Source of the DNA: DASYXZ01 sp035946625
Lineage (GTDB): Bacteria > Acidobacteriota > Terriglobia > UBA7540
Length of the DNA: 64,000 nt
Direction of reading: 5' to 3'
NCBI GenBank assembly: GCA_035946625.1
Contig: DASYZE010000033.1
Location: 62,001-126,000, forward strand
A program made the position numbers and the translations under genes. The notes below the pieces were generated by a model. It was not told the DNA's origin. It saw only the letters and a program-made list of their open reading frames with translations, and searched no databases. Below, one piece after another: positions 51,133 to 59,917 of this stretch (position 1 is the stretch's first letter; each line of letters starts with the position of its first letter).

Positions 51133-52791
51133 ATGGATATCTTCAAATTCATTCGATTATGGACGGCGAAATTGGCAACGTTCCTCGCCCTGGGATTTAC
51201 CGTGGCAATCCTGATGGCTCAAGATCAGCGCAGCGCTGTGGTTTCTACCTTGATCAACGTGACCGGAGAAACCCTGCGGTCAAGCCCTCCGTCGGCCAAT
51301 TGGCCGTCTTACAATGGAGATTATAGTGGACGTCGTTATAGCAAGCTGGCTGGAATTACGCCCGATAACGTGAACCAACTTCACGCCCAATGGGTGTTTC
51401 ATCCCGGGAATTCAAATGCTTTGGAAGTCACGCCGGTGGTGGTGGATGGCGTGATGTTCGTAACCGCCGCCAACGATGCTTTCGCCCTCGACGCCCGCAC
51501 CGGGCGCCAAATTTGGCATCACCAGCGCCCGGTGACCAGCGGCCTGGTGGACGATGCCTCCGGTCACCACAATCGCGGCGTGGGTCTATGGCACGACCGC
51601 GTTTTTATGGAGACCGACAATGCCCACTTGCTTTGCCTGGATGCCCGCTCCGGGCACCAGATCTGGGACGTTGAATTTGCCGACGCCACCAAAAATTACG
51701 GTTCCACCAGCGCGCCCCTGGTGGTGAACGACAAGGTGATTGTGGGGCCGTCGGGCGGCGATGACGCCGTCCGCGGATTCATCGCCGCCTTTGATCCGCT
51801 GACCGGAAAGTTGATTTGGCGGCTCTGGACCATTCCCGGTCCCGGTCAATTCGGGAACTCCAGTTGGCCCGGCAAAATGTATCTGCACGGCGGCGGCACC
51901 ACTTGGATGCCCGGAACGTTTGATCCCGAGCTGGACACGCTCTACTGGGGTACCAGCAATCCATCGCCCGATTTTGACGGTGCCCCCAGGCCGGGCGACG
52001 ACCTTTATACTGACTGCCTGCTGGCGCTCGACCCTGACACAGGCAAGCTGAAGTGGTATTTCCAGTTCACACCCCATGACCTTTTCGACTACGATGCCAC
52101 CGAGACGGCCGTGTTGATTGACGGAACATTTCGGGGCGAGAATCGGAAGTTACTGGTTGAGGCGAATCGCAATGGGTTCTTGTATGTGCTCGACCGAAGC
52201 AGTGGCAAATTCCTGTTCGCAACACCGTTTGTGGACAAACTAAATTGGGCGAAAGGGATCGATCCGGGCGGGCGGCCCATAGCGAGCGGCCTGGTTCCCA
52301 CGGCGGCGGGGACAAAACTTTGCCCCGGAATGACCGGAGCGACCAACTGGTATTCGCCATCGTACAATCCGTCCAGTCACCTTTTTTATTTTATGGCGCT
52401 CGAGAGTTGCGAGATATTTTCGTCGAAGCCTGAACCCATGGCGATGGGCCGCACCTGGTATGCCACCGGCACCAAGCGTATTCCCGGTGAAGCAGGCAAG
52501 AAAATTCTTCTCGCTTTCAGTCTGGATAACGGCAAGGTGGCCTGGCGCTACCCGCAGGTGGGCGATGGCGACTCCTGGGGCGGCACGATGACCACGGCAG
52601 GCGGATTGGTTTTCTTCGGTGACGACGCGGGCGCGTTTGAGGCGGTCGATGCGCGCACGGGCGCGGCGCTCTGGCATTTCAATACCGGACAGCGCTTGCA
52701 CGCTTCGCCCATGAGCTATGCCATTAGCGGCACCCAGTATGTCGCCATCGCTGCGGGCAGCGATGTTTTCAGTTTTGCACTGCCCCATTAA
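51133..52791 (+). CDS. PQQ-dependent dehydrogenase (quinoprotein)
   Basis: A 552-residue protein with a signal-anchor (FIRLWTAKLATFLALGFTVAILMAQ). An eight-bladed PQQ propeller follows, with tryptophan-docking units such as ALDARTGRQIWHHQ, CLDARSGHQIWDVEF, AFDPLTGKLIWRLW, ALDPDTGKLKWYFQ and DARTGAALWHFN. The catalytic region is TPHDLFDYDATE (Asp). The adjacent-cysteine ring of methanol/ethanol dehydrogenases is not visible, so it is an atypical member. The start at 51133 is chosen to place the anchor at the N-terminus; ATGs at 51109 and 51076 are also possible. It oxidises an alcohol, sugar or amine in the periplasm; the substrate is unknown. Confidence 0.87.
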   Translation: MDIFKFIRLWTAKLATFLALGFTVAILMAQDQRSAVVSTLINVTGETLRSSPPSANWPSYNGDYSGRRYSKLAGITPDNVNQLHAQWVFHPGNSNALEVTPVVVDGVMFVTAANDAFALDARTGRQIWHHQRPVTSGLVDDASGHHNRGVGLWHDRVFMETDNAHLLCLDARSGHQIWDVEFADATKNYGSTSAPLVVNDKVIVGPSGGDDAVRGFIAAFDPLTGKLIWRLWTIPGPGQFGNSSWPGKMYLHGGGTTWMPGTFDPELDTLYWGTSNPSPDFDGAPRPGDDLYTDCLLALDPDTGKLKWYFQFTPHDLFDYDATETAVLIDGTFRGENRKLLVEANRNGFLYVLDRSSGKFLFATPFVDKLNWAKGIDPGGRPIASGLVPTAAGTKLCPGMTGATNWYSPSYNPSSHLFYFMALESCEIFSSKPEPMAMGRTWYATGTKRIPGEAGKKILLAFSLDNGKVAWRYPQVGDGDSWGGTMTTAGGLVFFGDDAGAFEAVDARTGAALWHFNTGQRLHASPMSYAISGTQYVAIAAGSDVFSFALPH

Positions 52792-52862
52792 CGCGCACGA
52801 TCATTCGGCAGCGCGCCAGAAGAGTTGGAAATTTCTGAACCTATTTTTCACCAGGAGGGAAA

Positions 52863-53369
52863 ATGATGTCATCCATTCAATCCACACGCAGGAAGTTTGG
52901 CGTAACCATCGCCTCTGTCCTTTCCGGACTGGGGATTGCCGGCGCGGCTTCAAATGCTTCCGCCGCAGGTTCTCCCAAAACCCAATCCGTCCGAAAACTC
53001 AACGAGGAAGGCAAGCCGGCCAGCGGCACGCCGTTGTTCTTCCCCATTGTGGCGCACAACGGATTGATTTACATTTCCGGGCAGGGCGCCCATGACAGCC
53101 GTCCTGCGGAGCAATGGGACATTACCAGCCATGCCACCCAGGTGTTGGACAAGATCAAGAACCTGGTCGAGGCGGGCGGCAGCACCATGGATCGCGTCCT
53201 GCAGCTCAACGTTTATCTTGCCAGGATCAACGATTACGATGGCATGAACAAGGTCTTCAAAACCTATTTCCCCCATGGCGGCCCATCGCGCACCACGGTT
53301 GCCGTTGCGAACCTTCCCGGAAATTCATTACTCGAAATCAACTGTATCGCGGCCGTGCACGGGAAATGA
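52863..53369 (+). CDS. Exported RidA/YjgF/UK114 family protein
   Basis: A 168-residue protein. A twin-Arg-type leader (STRRKFGVTIASVLSGLGIAGAASNASA) is followed by a RidA domain: FFPIVAHNGLIYISGQGAHDSR and GPSRTTVAVANLPGNSLLEINCIAA. The Arg of SRTTVAV is the residue that in RidA proteins binds the carboxylate of the enamine/imine. RidA normally destroys 2-aminoacrylate-type enamines made by PLP enzymes in the cytoplasm. Here it is apparently exported and lies 46 bp before an exported PLP enzyme, a matching pair. AGGAGGGAAA precedes the start. Confidence 0.88.
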   Translation: MMSSIQSTRRKFGVTIASVLSGLGIAGAASNASAAGSPKTQSVRKLNEEGKPASGTPLFFPIVAHNGLIYISGQGAHDSRPAEQWDITSHATQVLDKIKNLVEAGGSTMDRVLQLNVYLARINDYDGMNKVFKTYFPHGGPSRTTVAVANLPGNSLLEINCIAAVHGK

Positions 53370-53415
53370 CCGGATTGAAGTTCGCTGGGTTTTAATTTGG
53401 CAAGGAGGAATACCA

Positions 53416-54651
53416 ATGGCCTTCAAAAGCAGATCAACTCGACGCACATTTCTTGGGGCGACCGGTCTGATCGCCGGGCTGGCTTCGGCGCCCAGGCGAT
53501 TCTTCTCGGCTGCCCGCCGGCTGCCCGCCGCCGACCCGACGGTCAACGTTTACGAGGAACTGGGAGTCACCACCGTGATCAACGGGCAGGGAACCATGAC
53601 GATGCTGGGCGGATCGCTTATTCCGGCGGAAGTCGAAGCGGCGATGGCGGCTGCGTCACAGCACTTTGTGCGCATCACGGAGCTTCAAGTGGCGGCGGGC
53701 AATCGAATCGCAAAAATGCTGAAGCTTCCCGAAGGGCACACCGCCCTCGTCACCAGCGGCGCCGCCGGTGCGATTACCATTGGGACCGCGGCCACCCTGA
53801 CGGGTGACAGCGAGGAGTTCATCCGGCGTCTGCCTGACCTGACCGGAATGAAATCCGAGGTAATCATTCAAAGGCGCCACCGCTACGCGTTTGACCAGCA
53901 AATTCGCGCCGTCGGCGTCAAACTGGTGGAAGTGGATTCACCCGCTGACCTGCGGCGAGCCGTGAATGAGAAAACTGCCATGATGTTTTTCACCAATTAC
54001 TTGAACGGTGCGGGACAGATCAAGGTGGATGAATTTGCCAAACTGGCCATGGAATGCCACGTCCCGAGCTTCAACGATGCCGCCGCCGACACGCCCCCTG
54101 TGTCGCGCCTTTGGGAATATAACCAGATGGGTTACGACATGGTGGCCTTCAGTGGCGGCAAGGCAATTCGCGGGCCGCAGTGCGCCGGATTGCTTCTGGG
54201 CCGGAGGGACCTCTTGGCGAACGCATTACTCAATACCTGCCCACACGAGGACACCATCGGCCGCAGCATGAAAGTGGGCAAAGAAGAAATCGTGGGTATG
54301 GTGAAAGCGCTGGAATTGTACCTGGCGGCGGACCACGACGCCCTCATGCGCGAGTGGTGGGCGCGCCTGGACACGGTGGCGGGCGAGCTTAAGAATGTTC
54401 CCGGCGTGAGCACCGCTGTTCATGTGCCCGAAATTGCCAACGTTGTGCCGCACATGCAGATCAGTTGGGACCCCCGGCGCATTTCGCTTACCCCGGACCA
54501 GGCTTCTGATTTGCTCCAGAACTCAAAGCCGTCCATTATTTTAGGCCGGAACGAAAACGGTCTGGCCCTCGCTTCCTTTCAGCTTCAGCCGGGAGAGGAA
54601 AAGATTGTGACGGAGCGGTTGGTGCAAATCTTCCGTGACCACCGAATTTAG
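53416..54651 (+). CDS. Tat-exported SelA/DgaE-like PLP-dependent enzyme
   Basis: A 411-residue protein. A twin-arginine signal (STRRTFLGATGLIAGLAS) leads into the SelA-like fold type I fold. VYEELGVTTVINGQGTMTMLGG is the N-terminal family block, HTALVTSGAAGAITIGTAATL the phosphate-cup stretch, PSFNDAAADTPP the Asp that pairs with the pyridine nitrogen, and VAFSGGKAIRGPQCAGLLLG the Schiff-base Lys. The nearest class is the selA_rel/DgaE group (D-glucosaminate-6-phosphate ammonia-lyase-type). AAGGAGG stands before the ATG at 53416. With RidA and the amidohydrolase it suggests a periplasmic amino-acid or amino-sugar lyase route. Confidence 0.87.
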   Translation: MAFKSRSTRRTFLGATGLIAGLASAPRRFFSAARRLPAADPTVNVYEELGVTTVINGQGTMTMLGGSLIPAEVEAAMAAASQHFVRITELQVAAGNRIAKMLKLPEGHTALVTSGAAGAITIGTAATLTGDSEEFIRRLPDLTGMKSEVIIQRRHRYAFDQQIRAVGVKLVEVDSPADLRRAVNEKTAMMFFTNYLNGAGQIKVDEFAKLAMECHVPSFNDAAADTPPVSRLWEYNQMGYDMVAFSGGKAIRGPQCAGLLLGRRDLLANALLNTCPHEDTIGRSMKVGKEEIVGMVKALELYLAADHDALMREWWARLDTVAGELKNVPGVSTAVHVPEIANVVPHMQISWDPRRISLTPDQASDLLQNSKPSIILGRNENGLALASFQLQPGEEKIVTERLVQIFRDHRI

Positions 54652-54696
54652 GCGGACACGAATTGCCAAAGGCAAATCATGGTTCCACCGCGCCGG

Positions 54697-55152
54697 CTAA
54701 ATTCCCGGTTCACTCCGCGCCGCGGCCCACAGGCCGAGTTTCTTCAACAGTCGAACCAGATCCTTGCGTTCGCCGGGTCCCAGCACAGCCATCGTCTCTT
54801 CAACATCGAGAGCGTGCCTGGCGAACGCCCGCTGGATCAGCCTTCGGCCGCGAGCGGTCAGTTGCACGATACGGGCGCGCAAATCTCCGGGGTCGACGGT
54901 CCGCCGGACGAGGCCGCGCGCTTCCAGACGATCGACGGCGGCGGTGATCGAGCCGCTGGAGAGAAGGATCTTGTGCCCGATTCGATTCACCGGCTGCGGC
55001 CCCTTGTGCAAAAGCATTTCGAGCACGGCAAAGTCGGAGAGCCCGATCCCCAGCGATGAAATGCTGCCTTCGGCGTTCCGTTGCACGGCGCGGGCCGCTT
55101 TGAAGAGCACCAGCCAGACGTGGGTACCGTTTTCCTCGCCCATGAAGCCCAT
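54697..55152 (-). CDS. MarR-family transcriptional regulator
   Basis: A 151-residue winged-helix protein: ISSLGIGLSDFAVLEMLLHKGPQPVNRIGHKILLSSGSITAAVDRLEARGLVRRTVDPGDLRARIVQLTARG is the complete MarR DNA-binding core (recognition helix SSGSITAAVDRLE, wing DPGDLRAR). There is no Cys in the N-terminal helix, so a classic OhrR thiol switch is not evident; a ligand- or quinone-type inducer is possible. The start at 55152 has GGAG four bases upstream and a palindrome overlapping it (55154-55171), which suggests autorepression. It is divergent from yceI. Confidence 0.9.
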   Translation of the reverse strand: MGFMGEENGTHVWLVLFKAARAVQRNAEGSISSLGIGLSDFAVLEMLLHKGPQPVNRIGHKILLSSGSITAAVDRLEARGLVRRTVDPGDLRARIVQLTARGRRLIQRAFARHALDVEETMAVLGPGERKDLVRLLKKLGLWAAARSEPGI

Positions 55153-55153
55153 A

Positions 55154-55171
55154 ATACTCCATATCGAGATA
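55154..55171. promoter_or_regulatory. MarR-type operator, MarR-gene side
   Basis: ATACTCCATATCGAGATA matches 14 of 18 positions of the palindrome TATCTCGATATCGAGATA that several MarR-type regulators (MhqR-like) use. It covers the ribosome site of the MarR gene. Confidence 0.5.
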
Positions 55172-55217
55172 CAATAAGGCAATTAATTTAGTGAATCCTT
55201 GGGTGCGGACATGCATC

Positions 55218-55235
55218 TATCTCTATGTCAAGATA
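55218..55235. promoter_or_regulatory. MarR-type operator, YceI side
   Basis: TATCTCTATGTCAAGATA is an imperfect palindrome with TATCT and AGATA ends, 24 bases before the YceI start at 55260. Its ends match the other site at 55154, as expected if one regulator serves both promoters. Confidence 0.5.
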
Positions 55236-55259
55236 CTTTCACCGTCAGGAGATTAAACG

Positions 55260-55790
55260 ATGAACACAACTTACCAAATCGACCCGGCGCACTCGAGCGC
55301 CCAGTTTGTGGTTCGCCACATGATGATCACCAACGTTCACGGCGCCTTCAGCAACCTTCAGGGCTCAGTGGCCTGGGATGCCGCCAACCCGGGCCAGTCC
55401 AAGGTTGACGTGGTGATTGATGCGACCACGATTCAGACGCGGGAAGCTGACCGCGACAAGCACTTGAGAAGCGCGGACTTTTTGGATGTCGAAAAATTTC
55501 CTACTATCACGTTCAAAAGCACCGGCGTCAAAGCCGCGAGCGAGGGGGAACTCGACATTACCGGCGACCTCGCCATCCACGGCGTGACCAAGCAGGTGGT
55601 ACTTAAAGTGGAAGGGCCCACCGCGGAAGCCAAAGATCCCTGGGGCAATCTGCGCATCGGCGCATCAGGGACTACCAAAATCAAGCGCAGCGATTTTGGT
55701 CTGACCTGGAACGCGGCTCTTGAAACCGGCGGCCTTCTGGTGGGGGACGAAGTCAAAATCCAACTGGAAGTTTCCCTCATCAAGTCGTAA
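55260..55790 (+). CDS. YceI family protein
   Basis: A 176-residue lipocalin-like barrel: TYQIDPAHSSAQFVVRHMMITNVHGAF (the YceI opening), DVVIDATTIQTREADRDKHLRSADFLDVEKFPTITFKSTGV and GVTKQVVLKVE. YceI proteins bind isoprenoid quinones or similar amphiphiles; E. coli YceI is base-induced and periplasmic, but no signal peptide is seen here, so it would be cytoplasmic. Divergent pairing with MarR and the two operator-like sites suggest it is the regulator's target. GGAG is present in the ribosome region (CAGGAGATTAAACG). Confidence 0.92.
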   Translation: MNTTYQIDPAHSSAQFVVRHMMITNVHGAFSNLQGSVAWDAANPGQSKVDVVIDATTIQTREADRDKHLRSADFLDVEKFPTITFKSTGVKAASEGELDITGDLAIHGVTKQVVLKVEGPTAEAKDPWGNLRIGASGTTKIKRSDFGLTWNAALETGGLLVGDEVKIQLEVSLIKS

Positions 55791-55825
55791 GCCGGTCTCG
55801 AAGGGCGATGGCGGATGAAGACGCA

Positions 55826-55847
55826 CGGCCGGAGGCCGGCCCGGCCG
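55826..55847. other. GC-rich stem-loop after yceI
   Basis: CGGCCGG (55826-55832) pairs with CCGGCCG (55841-55847) across an 8-base loop. It lies 36 bases past the YceI stop, without a T-run; it may be a processing or weak termination element. Confidence 0.35.
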
Positions 55848-55919
55848 GCGTGGGCGCTGATTTTGTCCCATAAACGAGGTGCCTCTACCATTCCACTCTT
55901 CCTTCCCTGGAGAATCCGA

Positions 55920-55949
55920 TTTACAATCTCCAAACTCAAACGATAGAAT
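55920..55949 (+). promoter_or_regulatory. Sigma-70-like promoter of coaD
   Basis: TTTACA (55920-55925), an 18-base spacer and TAGAAT (55944-55949). The start of transcription would fall near 55956, 40 bases before the coaD ATG. Confidence 0.4.
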
Positions 55950-55995
55950 AGATTTTCGATTTCCCTCATTGGGCGGCGATTCATTCCGGCAGACC

Positions 55996-56490
55996 ATGGC
56001 TGAAACGCTGGCAATCTATCCCGGGTCATTTGATCCGATCACGAAGGGCCATCTCGATTTGATCGAGCGCGGCAGCCGGATCTTTGAGCACTTGGTAGTG
56101 GCGGTGCTTGTGAATCTGGAGAAGGAGCCGCTGTTCAGCGTGGACGAGCGCGTGGACATGCTTCGAGAAGTGACCCAGGGCAAGAAAAACGTCACCGTGG
56201 AAACGTTCACCGGGCTTCTGGTGGACTACGCGGCGCGGAAGAAAGCGAATGCCATCATGCGGGGGATCCGGGCGTTCTCCGACTACGAATACGAATTTCA
56301 GATGGCGTTGATGAATCACAAGCTGTCACCCACCCTCGAAACGGTTTTCCTGATGCCGGGGGAATCCTACACCTACATCAGTTCGCGGCTGGTGCGAGAG
56401 ATTTTTCGGCACGGCGGGTCGGTGAAGGATCTGGTGCCGCCGGTGGTGGAAGAACGTCTGCGGAAAAAAGCTCTGGCCCGGAAAGCGTGA
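55996..56490 (+). CDS. coaD: Phosphopantetheine adenylyltransferase
   Basis: A 164-residue protein of normal CoaD size. It has the nucleotidyltransferase opening LAIYPGSFDPITKGHLDLIERG (the (S/T)FDPxTxGH motif) and, late, SYTYISSRLVREIFRHGGSVKDLVPPVVEERL with the ISSS/TxxR-type motif reading YISSRLVRE. It makes dephospho-CoA from 4'-phosphopantetheine and ATP in the cytoplasm. The ATG at 55996 is chosen because 39 upstream codons in frame are unlike the family. The next gene starts 12 bases after its stop. Confidence 0.96.
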   Translation: MAETLAIYPGSFDPITKGHLDLIERGSRIFEHLVVAVLVNLEKEPLFSVDERVDMLREVTQGKKNVTVETFTGLLVDYAARKKANAIMRGIRAFSDYEYEFQMALMNHKLSPTLETVFLMPGESYTYISSRLVREIFRHGGSVKDLVPPVVEERLRKKALARKA

Positions 56491-56501
56491 GGTCATCGGC
56501 T

Positions 56502-57674
56502 ATGGAATTTTCAGAACGTATCGCAAGAATTTCGGTGTCGTCCACGGCGGCGGTGGTGATGCGGGCGGAGAAGCTGAAGGCCAGCGGGATTAACCTGGTT
56601 GACTTTGGCGCCGGGGAGCCGGATTTTGCCACCCCTGAAAACATCAAACGCGCCGCCCTGGAAGCCCTGCAACAGAATTTTACCAAGTACACGGCCACGG
56701 GTGGAACGCGCGATCTGAAGCAGGCCATTGTGGATCGCCACGCGGCGGATTTCGGGTCCAACTACACGCTCGAGGAGTGTCTGGTGACCGTGGGCGGCAA
56801 GCACGCGATTTTTGAGGCGGTGGCCGCAACGGTTAACTCGGGCGACGAGGTGATTCTCCCCGTTCCTTATTGGGTTTCTTTCCTGGATATTGTCCACTAC
56901 GCCAGCGGAAAAGCGGTTTTGCTGGAGACGCGCGAGGAAGATAATTTCGCCGTGCGTGCCGCCGCCGTGGAAAAGCTGGTGACACCGAAAACCAGAATGA
57001 TCATTATCAACTCGCCCAGCAATCCCGCCGGCGCCGTGGCGCCGGACGAGGAGATGGAGAAACTCCTGGCCCTGGCGGTGAAGCGCAATATTCTCTTGAT
57101 GTCCGACGAGACTTATTGCCATTTTATTTACGGCGCCCGCAAACCTTTTTCTCTGGGCGCTTCCAGGAATCGGGAGAATCTTATTCTCATCGGCTCGCTC
57201 TCCAAGACTTACGCCATGACGGGCTGGCGGGTGGGCTATGCGTTGGGCCCGGCAAAACTGATTGCCAACATGCTAAAGCTGCAAAGCCATTCCACCTCCA
57301 ATCCAACTTCATTCGCGCAAAAGGGAGCGGTGGAGGCCTTGCGGGGACCTCAGGATTCGGTTCAGCGCATGCTCGCCGAATATTTGCGGCGGCGCGACCG
57401 GATGGTGGCGGGCCTGCGCGCCATCCCCGGAATCACTTGCATGAATCCCGAGGGCGCCTTCTACGTTTATCCCAACGTGGGTTCTTACCTGAGGCGGGAC
57501 GGACTGGGGGATACCACCGGGCTGGCGGAAAAACTCTTGGAAGATGCTCACGTGGCGGTGGTGCCAGGTTCGGGGTTTGGAACCCACGTACACGTGCGCC
57601 TTTCTTATGCCACATCCCTGGAGCAGATTGACGAAGGATTGAGTCGGCTGAAGAATTTTTTTGCCCAATATTAA
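56502..57674 (+). CDS. Aspartate aminotransferase (class I/II)
   Basis: A 390-residue fold type I aminotransferase. GAGEPDFATPENIKRAA is the family N-terminal block, NSPSNPAGAV the pyridine-ring loop (NPxG), SDETYCHFIY the Asp-Tyr pair, LSKTYAMTGWRVGYALGP the Schiff-base Lys (SKxxxxxGxRxG) and VRLSYATSLEQIDEGL the Arg that binds the substrate carboxylate. It resembles the AspC-I-gamma type that also uses prephenate or other amino donors. It probably shuttles Glu/Asp amino groups; the exact specificity is unproven. An earlier GTG at 56487 overlaps the coaD stop; the ATG at 56502 has GAGG upstream. Confidence 0.93.
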   Translation: MEFSERIARISVSSTAAVVMRAEKLKASGINLVDFGAGEPDFATPENIKRAALEALQQNFTKYTATGGTRDLKQAIVDRHAADFGSNYTLEECLVTVGGKHAIFEAVAATVNSGDEVILPVPYWVSFLDIVHYASGKAVLLETREEDNFAVRAAAVEKLVTPKTRMIIINSPSNPAGAVAPDEEMEKLLALAVKRNILLMSDETYCHFIYGARKPFSLGASRNRENLILIGSLSKTYAMTGWRVGYALGPAKLIANMLKLQSHSTSNPTSFAQKGAVEALRGPQDSVQRMLAEYLRRRDRMVAGLRAIPGITCMNPEGAFYVYPNVGSYLRRDGLGDTTGLAEKLLEDAHVAVVPGSGFGTHVHVRLSYATSLEQIDEGLSRLKNFFAQY

Positions 57675-57680
57675 TCTCAA

Positions 57681-58739
57681 ATGCCGAAACTGGATTGCCC
57701 CCTGCTGCTCTCCCCGGCTTACAAGCCGAAGATTTGGGGCCGGCACAATTTGGCGCCTCTCTTCGAAAACCCGGCGTCCAAGACCGGCGGAAACGAATTG
57801 ATCGGTGAAGTCTGGATCACCGATGACGACTCCCGATTTATGAACGGCCCACTGTGCGACGTTACCCTGGCCGAAGCCTCGAAAAAATATGGCCCCGAGC
57901 TCAACGGCAGCGGTTGGACCGCCCCGCGATTTCCAATTCTTGCCAAGTACCTTTTTACCAGCGACTGGCTTTCAGTTCAGGTGCATCCGGACGATGCCTA
58001 CGCGCGCGTCCACGATGCGGGCAGCACGGGGAAAACCGAGATGTGGTATTTCATACATGCTGGCCACGGGGCGGAAATCCTGTTGGGCCTGAAACCCGGC
58101 GTGACCAGAGAAAAGTTGAAAGCGGCGTTTGAAAAGGGAACTTCACGGCAACTCGTGCGCGCCCATCATCCCAAAGCGCACGAGGCGGTTTTCGTCGCGC
58201 CGGGAACCGTGCACGCTCTCGGGCCGGGCTTGACACTCTTTGAGGCCGAGCAGAACTCGGACCTCACTTATCGCCTGGACGATTTTGGGCGACGGGGGCT
58301 TGATGGCAAACCTCGCCCCCTCCACTTGAAGAAGGGATTGGAGGCCACGCGGCTGGACGCGGCCGCGCATAGGGATTTACCGCGCTTTGAATTTCGCGAA
58401 CCCTTCGGCTCGCGCCGTTACGTGGTGGCCAGCCGGTACTTTGCCGTGGAAGAGCTGAAAGCACAGAAAACAATCTTCGGAACGGGTGCGCCAGAACGAG
58501 TTGAAGTTTTTTCGATTCTTCAGGGCAAGGGAAGGATGGAAACCGATGCCGGATGGCTGGGGTATCGTGCCGGAGAGACCTGGCTGATTCCTCCCACGAG
58601 CGGACGCTACCGCGTGGTTCCACTGAAGGAGAGCCGGTTTCTGAAATTTTACCTGCCGGATCTCGAAAAAGATTTTCGTCGCCCGCTCTTGAAACGCGGA
58701 GTCAAGCCGCGCGACATCCAGAAAATTTGCTTTGATTGA
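57681..58739 (+). CDS. manA: Mannose-6-phosphate isomerase, class I
   Basis: A 352-residue zinc cupin enzyme. LSVQVHPDDAYA is the PMI zinc-ligand motif (QxHPD), TEMWYFIHAGHGAEILLG supplies the next Glu, and EAVFVAPGTVHALGPGLTLFEAEQNSDLTYRLDDFGR the cupin end with the HxL and the Arg. It interconverts fructose-6-phosphate and mannose-6-phosphate. It lies just downstream of the aminotransferase (6 bp), and the manC gene starts 13 bp later, so the mannose genes form one run. Confidence 0.93.
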   Translation: MPKLDCPLLLSPAYKPKIWGRHNLAPLFENPASKTGGNELIGEVWITDDDSRFMNGPLCDVTLAEASKKYGPELNGSGWTAPRFPILAKYLFTSDWLSVQVHPDDAYARVHDAGSTGKTEMWYFIHAGHGAEILLGLKPGVTREKLKAAFEKGTSRQLVRAHHPKAHEAVFVAPGTVHALGPGLTLFEAEQNSDLTYRLDDFGRRGLDGKPRPLHLKKGLEATRLDAAAHRDLPRFEFREPFGSRRYVVASRYFAVEELKAQKTIFGTGAPERVEVFSILQGKGRMETDAGWLGYRAGETWLIPPTSGRYRVVPLKESRFLKFYLPDLEKDFRRPLLKRGVKPRDIQKICFD

Positions 58740-58752
58740 GGCAAGAGAATCC

Positions 58753-59886
58753 ATGAAGGCCGGAGCGGAAAAACGTGGAGACACTGGCCGGACCGCGCCA
58801 GGTTCTCCCTTTGAGCACGCCTATGCGGTGATCATGGCGGGCGGAAGCGGCACGCGTTTTTGGCCCCTCAGCCGGCAGAAAAACCCCAAGCAACTGCTGA
58901 CGCTGTTTGGAAAGGGGACGCTGCTGGAAGCGGCGCTGGCGCGCATCGACGGCCTGATTCCCCCGGAACGCACCTACATTTTCACCAACGAACTCGTCCG
59001 GGGAAAGATCATCCGGCTGCTGCCACGGATTCCCCGCAGCCAAATTGTGGCCGAACCTGCCGCGCGCAACACGGCGCCCACCATGGGCCTGGCGGCGCAG
59101 GAGATTCTCAGGCGCGACCCCGATGGCCTGATGGTGGTGCTGCCTTCCGACCACGTGATTGACAAGCCGGAAGCTTTCCGGCGTGCCCTGGGCGCCGCCT
59201 GCCGGTGGGCCGCCGTCGAAGGTCGATCCGTGGTCCTTGGCATCCAACCCACCCGGCCCGATGTGGGCTACGGCTACGTTCGATTTGGGCAGCGGGAAGG
59301 CCAGGCGGATGGTCGGGAAATCTTTCGGGTGGAAAAGTTTACGGAAAAGCCCGCGCTCCCCGTGGCCCGTAAATTTCTGGCTTCCGGAAATTATCGTTGG
59401 AATGGCGGGATGTTTATCTGGCGCGCTTCCACCCTGCTTCGCAACCTGGAGCAATTTCAACCGCGAATGGCGCGGTCGCTGGCGAGGATTGACCAAGCGG
59501 GGGGAGTGCGGGCGCGGGTGACTTTCCGCAAAATTTATCCGACGCTCGAAAAAATCTCCATTGACTTCGCCTTGATGCAAAAGATATCCAATGTTTTTGG
59601 CTTGAGTGTCGATATGGGCTGGAGTGACGTGGGAAGCTGGGCAGTGGCCTACGACCTCAATTCAAAGGATGGGCAGGGCAGCGTTCAGCCGCGCCGCACC
59701 ATTGCCCTGAATTCGGCACGGAATATGATTGTGTCGCCGCGCAAACAGGTGGTGACCGTGGGCGTTCAAGACCTGGTGATTGTGCAGACGGATGATGCGC
59801 TACTGGTCTGCGCGCGCGATGATTCGCAGCAAGTGGGGAAAGCGGTGCAGGAGCTCGAACGGCAGGGTAAGCGCGAGTTATTATAG
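58753..59886 (+). CDS. manC: Mannose-1-phosphate guanylyltransferase
   Basis: A 377-residue nucleotidyltransferase with AVIMAGGSGTRFWPLSRQKNPKQLL (the GGxGxRxxPxS signature), PSDHVIDKPEAFRRAL (the Asp that holds Mg), and FRVEKFTEKPALPVARKFLASGNYRWNGGMFIWRAS (the VEKP-like and NGG motifs). It lacks the C-terminal cupin isomerase domain of the long bifunctional ManC/AlgA type, consistent with a separate manA next door. It makes GDP-mannose from mannose-1-phosphate and GTP. The ATG at 58753 is preferred; a TTG at 58732 would overlap manA. Confidence 0.94.
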   Translation: MKAGAEKRGDTGRTAPGSPFEHAYAVIMAGGSGTRFWPLSRQKNPKQLLTLFGKGTLLEAALARIDGLIPPERTYIFTNELVRGKIIRLLPRIPRSQIVAEPAARNTAPTMGLAAQEILRRDPDGLMVVLPSDHVIDKPEAFRRALGAACRWAAVEGRSVVLGIQPTRPDVGYGYVRFGQREGQADGREIFRVEKFTEKPALPVARKFLASGNYRWNGGMFIWRASTLLRNLEQFQPRMARSLARIDQAGGVRARVTFRKIYPTLEKISIDFALMQKISNVFGLSVDMGWSDVGSWAVAYDLNSKDGQGSVQPRRTIALNSARNMIVSPRKQVVTVGVQDLVIVQTDDALLVCARDDSQQVGKAVQELERQGKRELL

Positions 59887-59917
59887 GGCCGAACGTCGTT
59901 GGGCCCTGCTAAATCCC

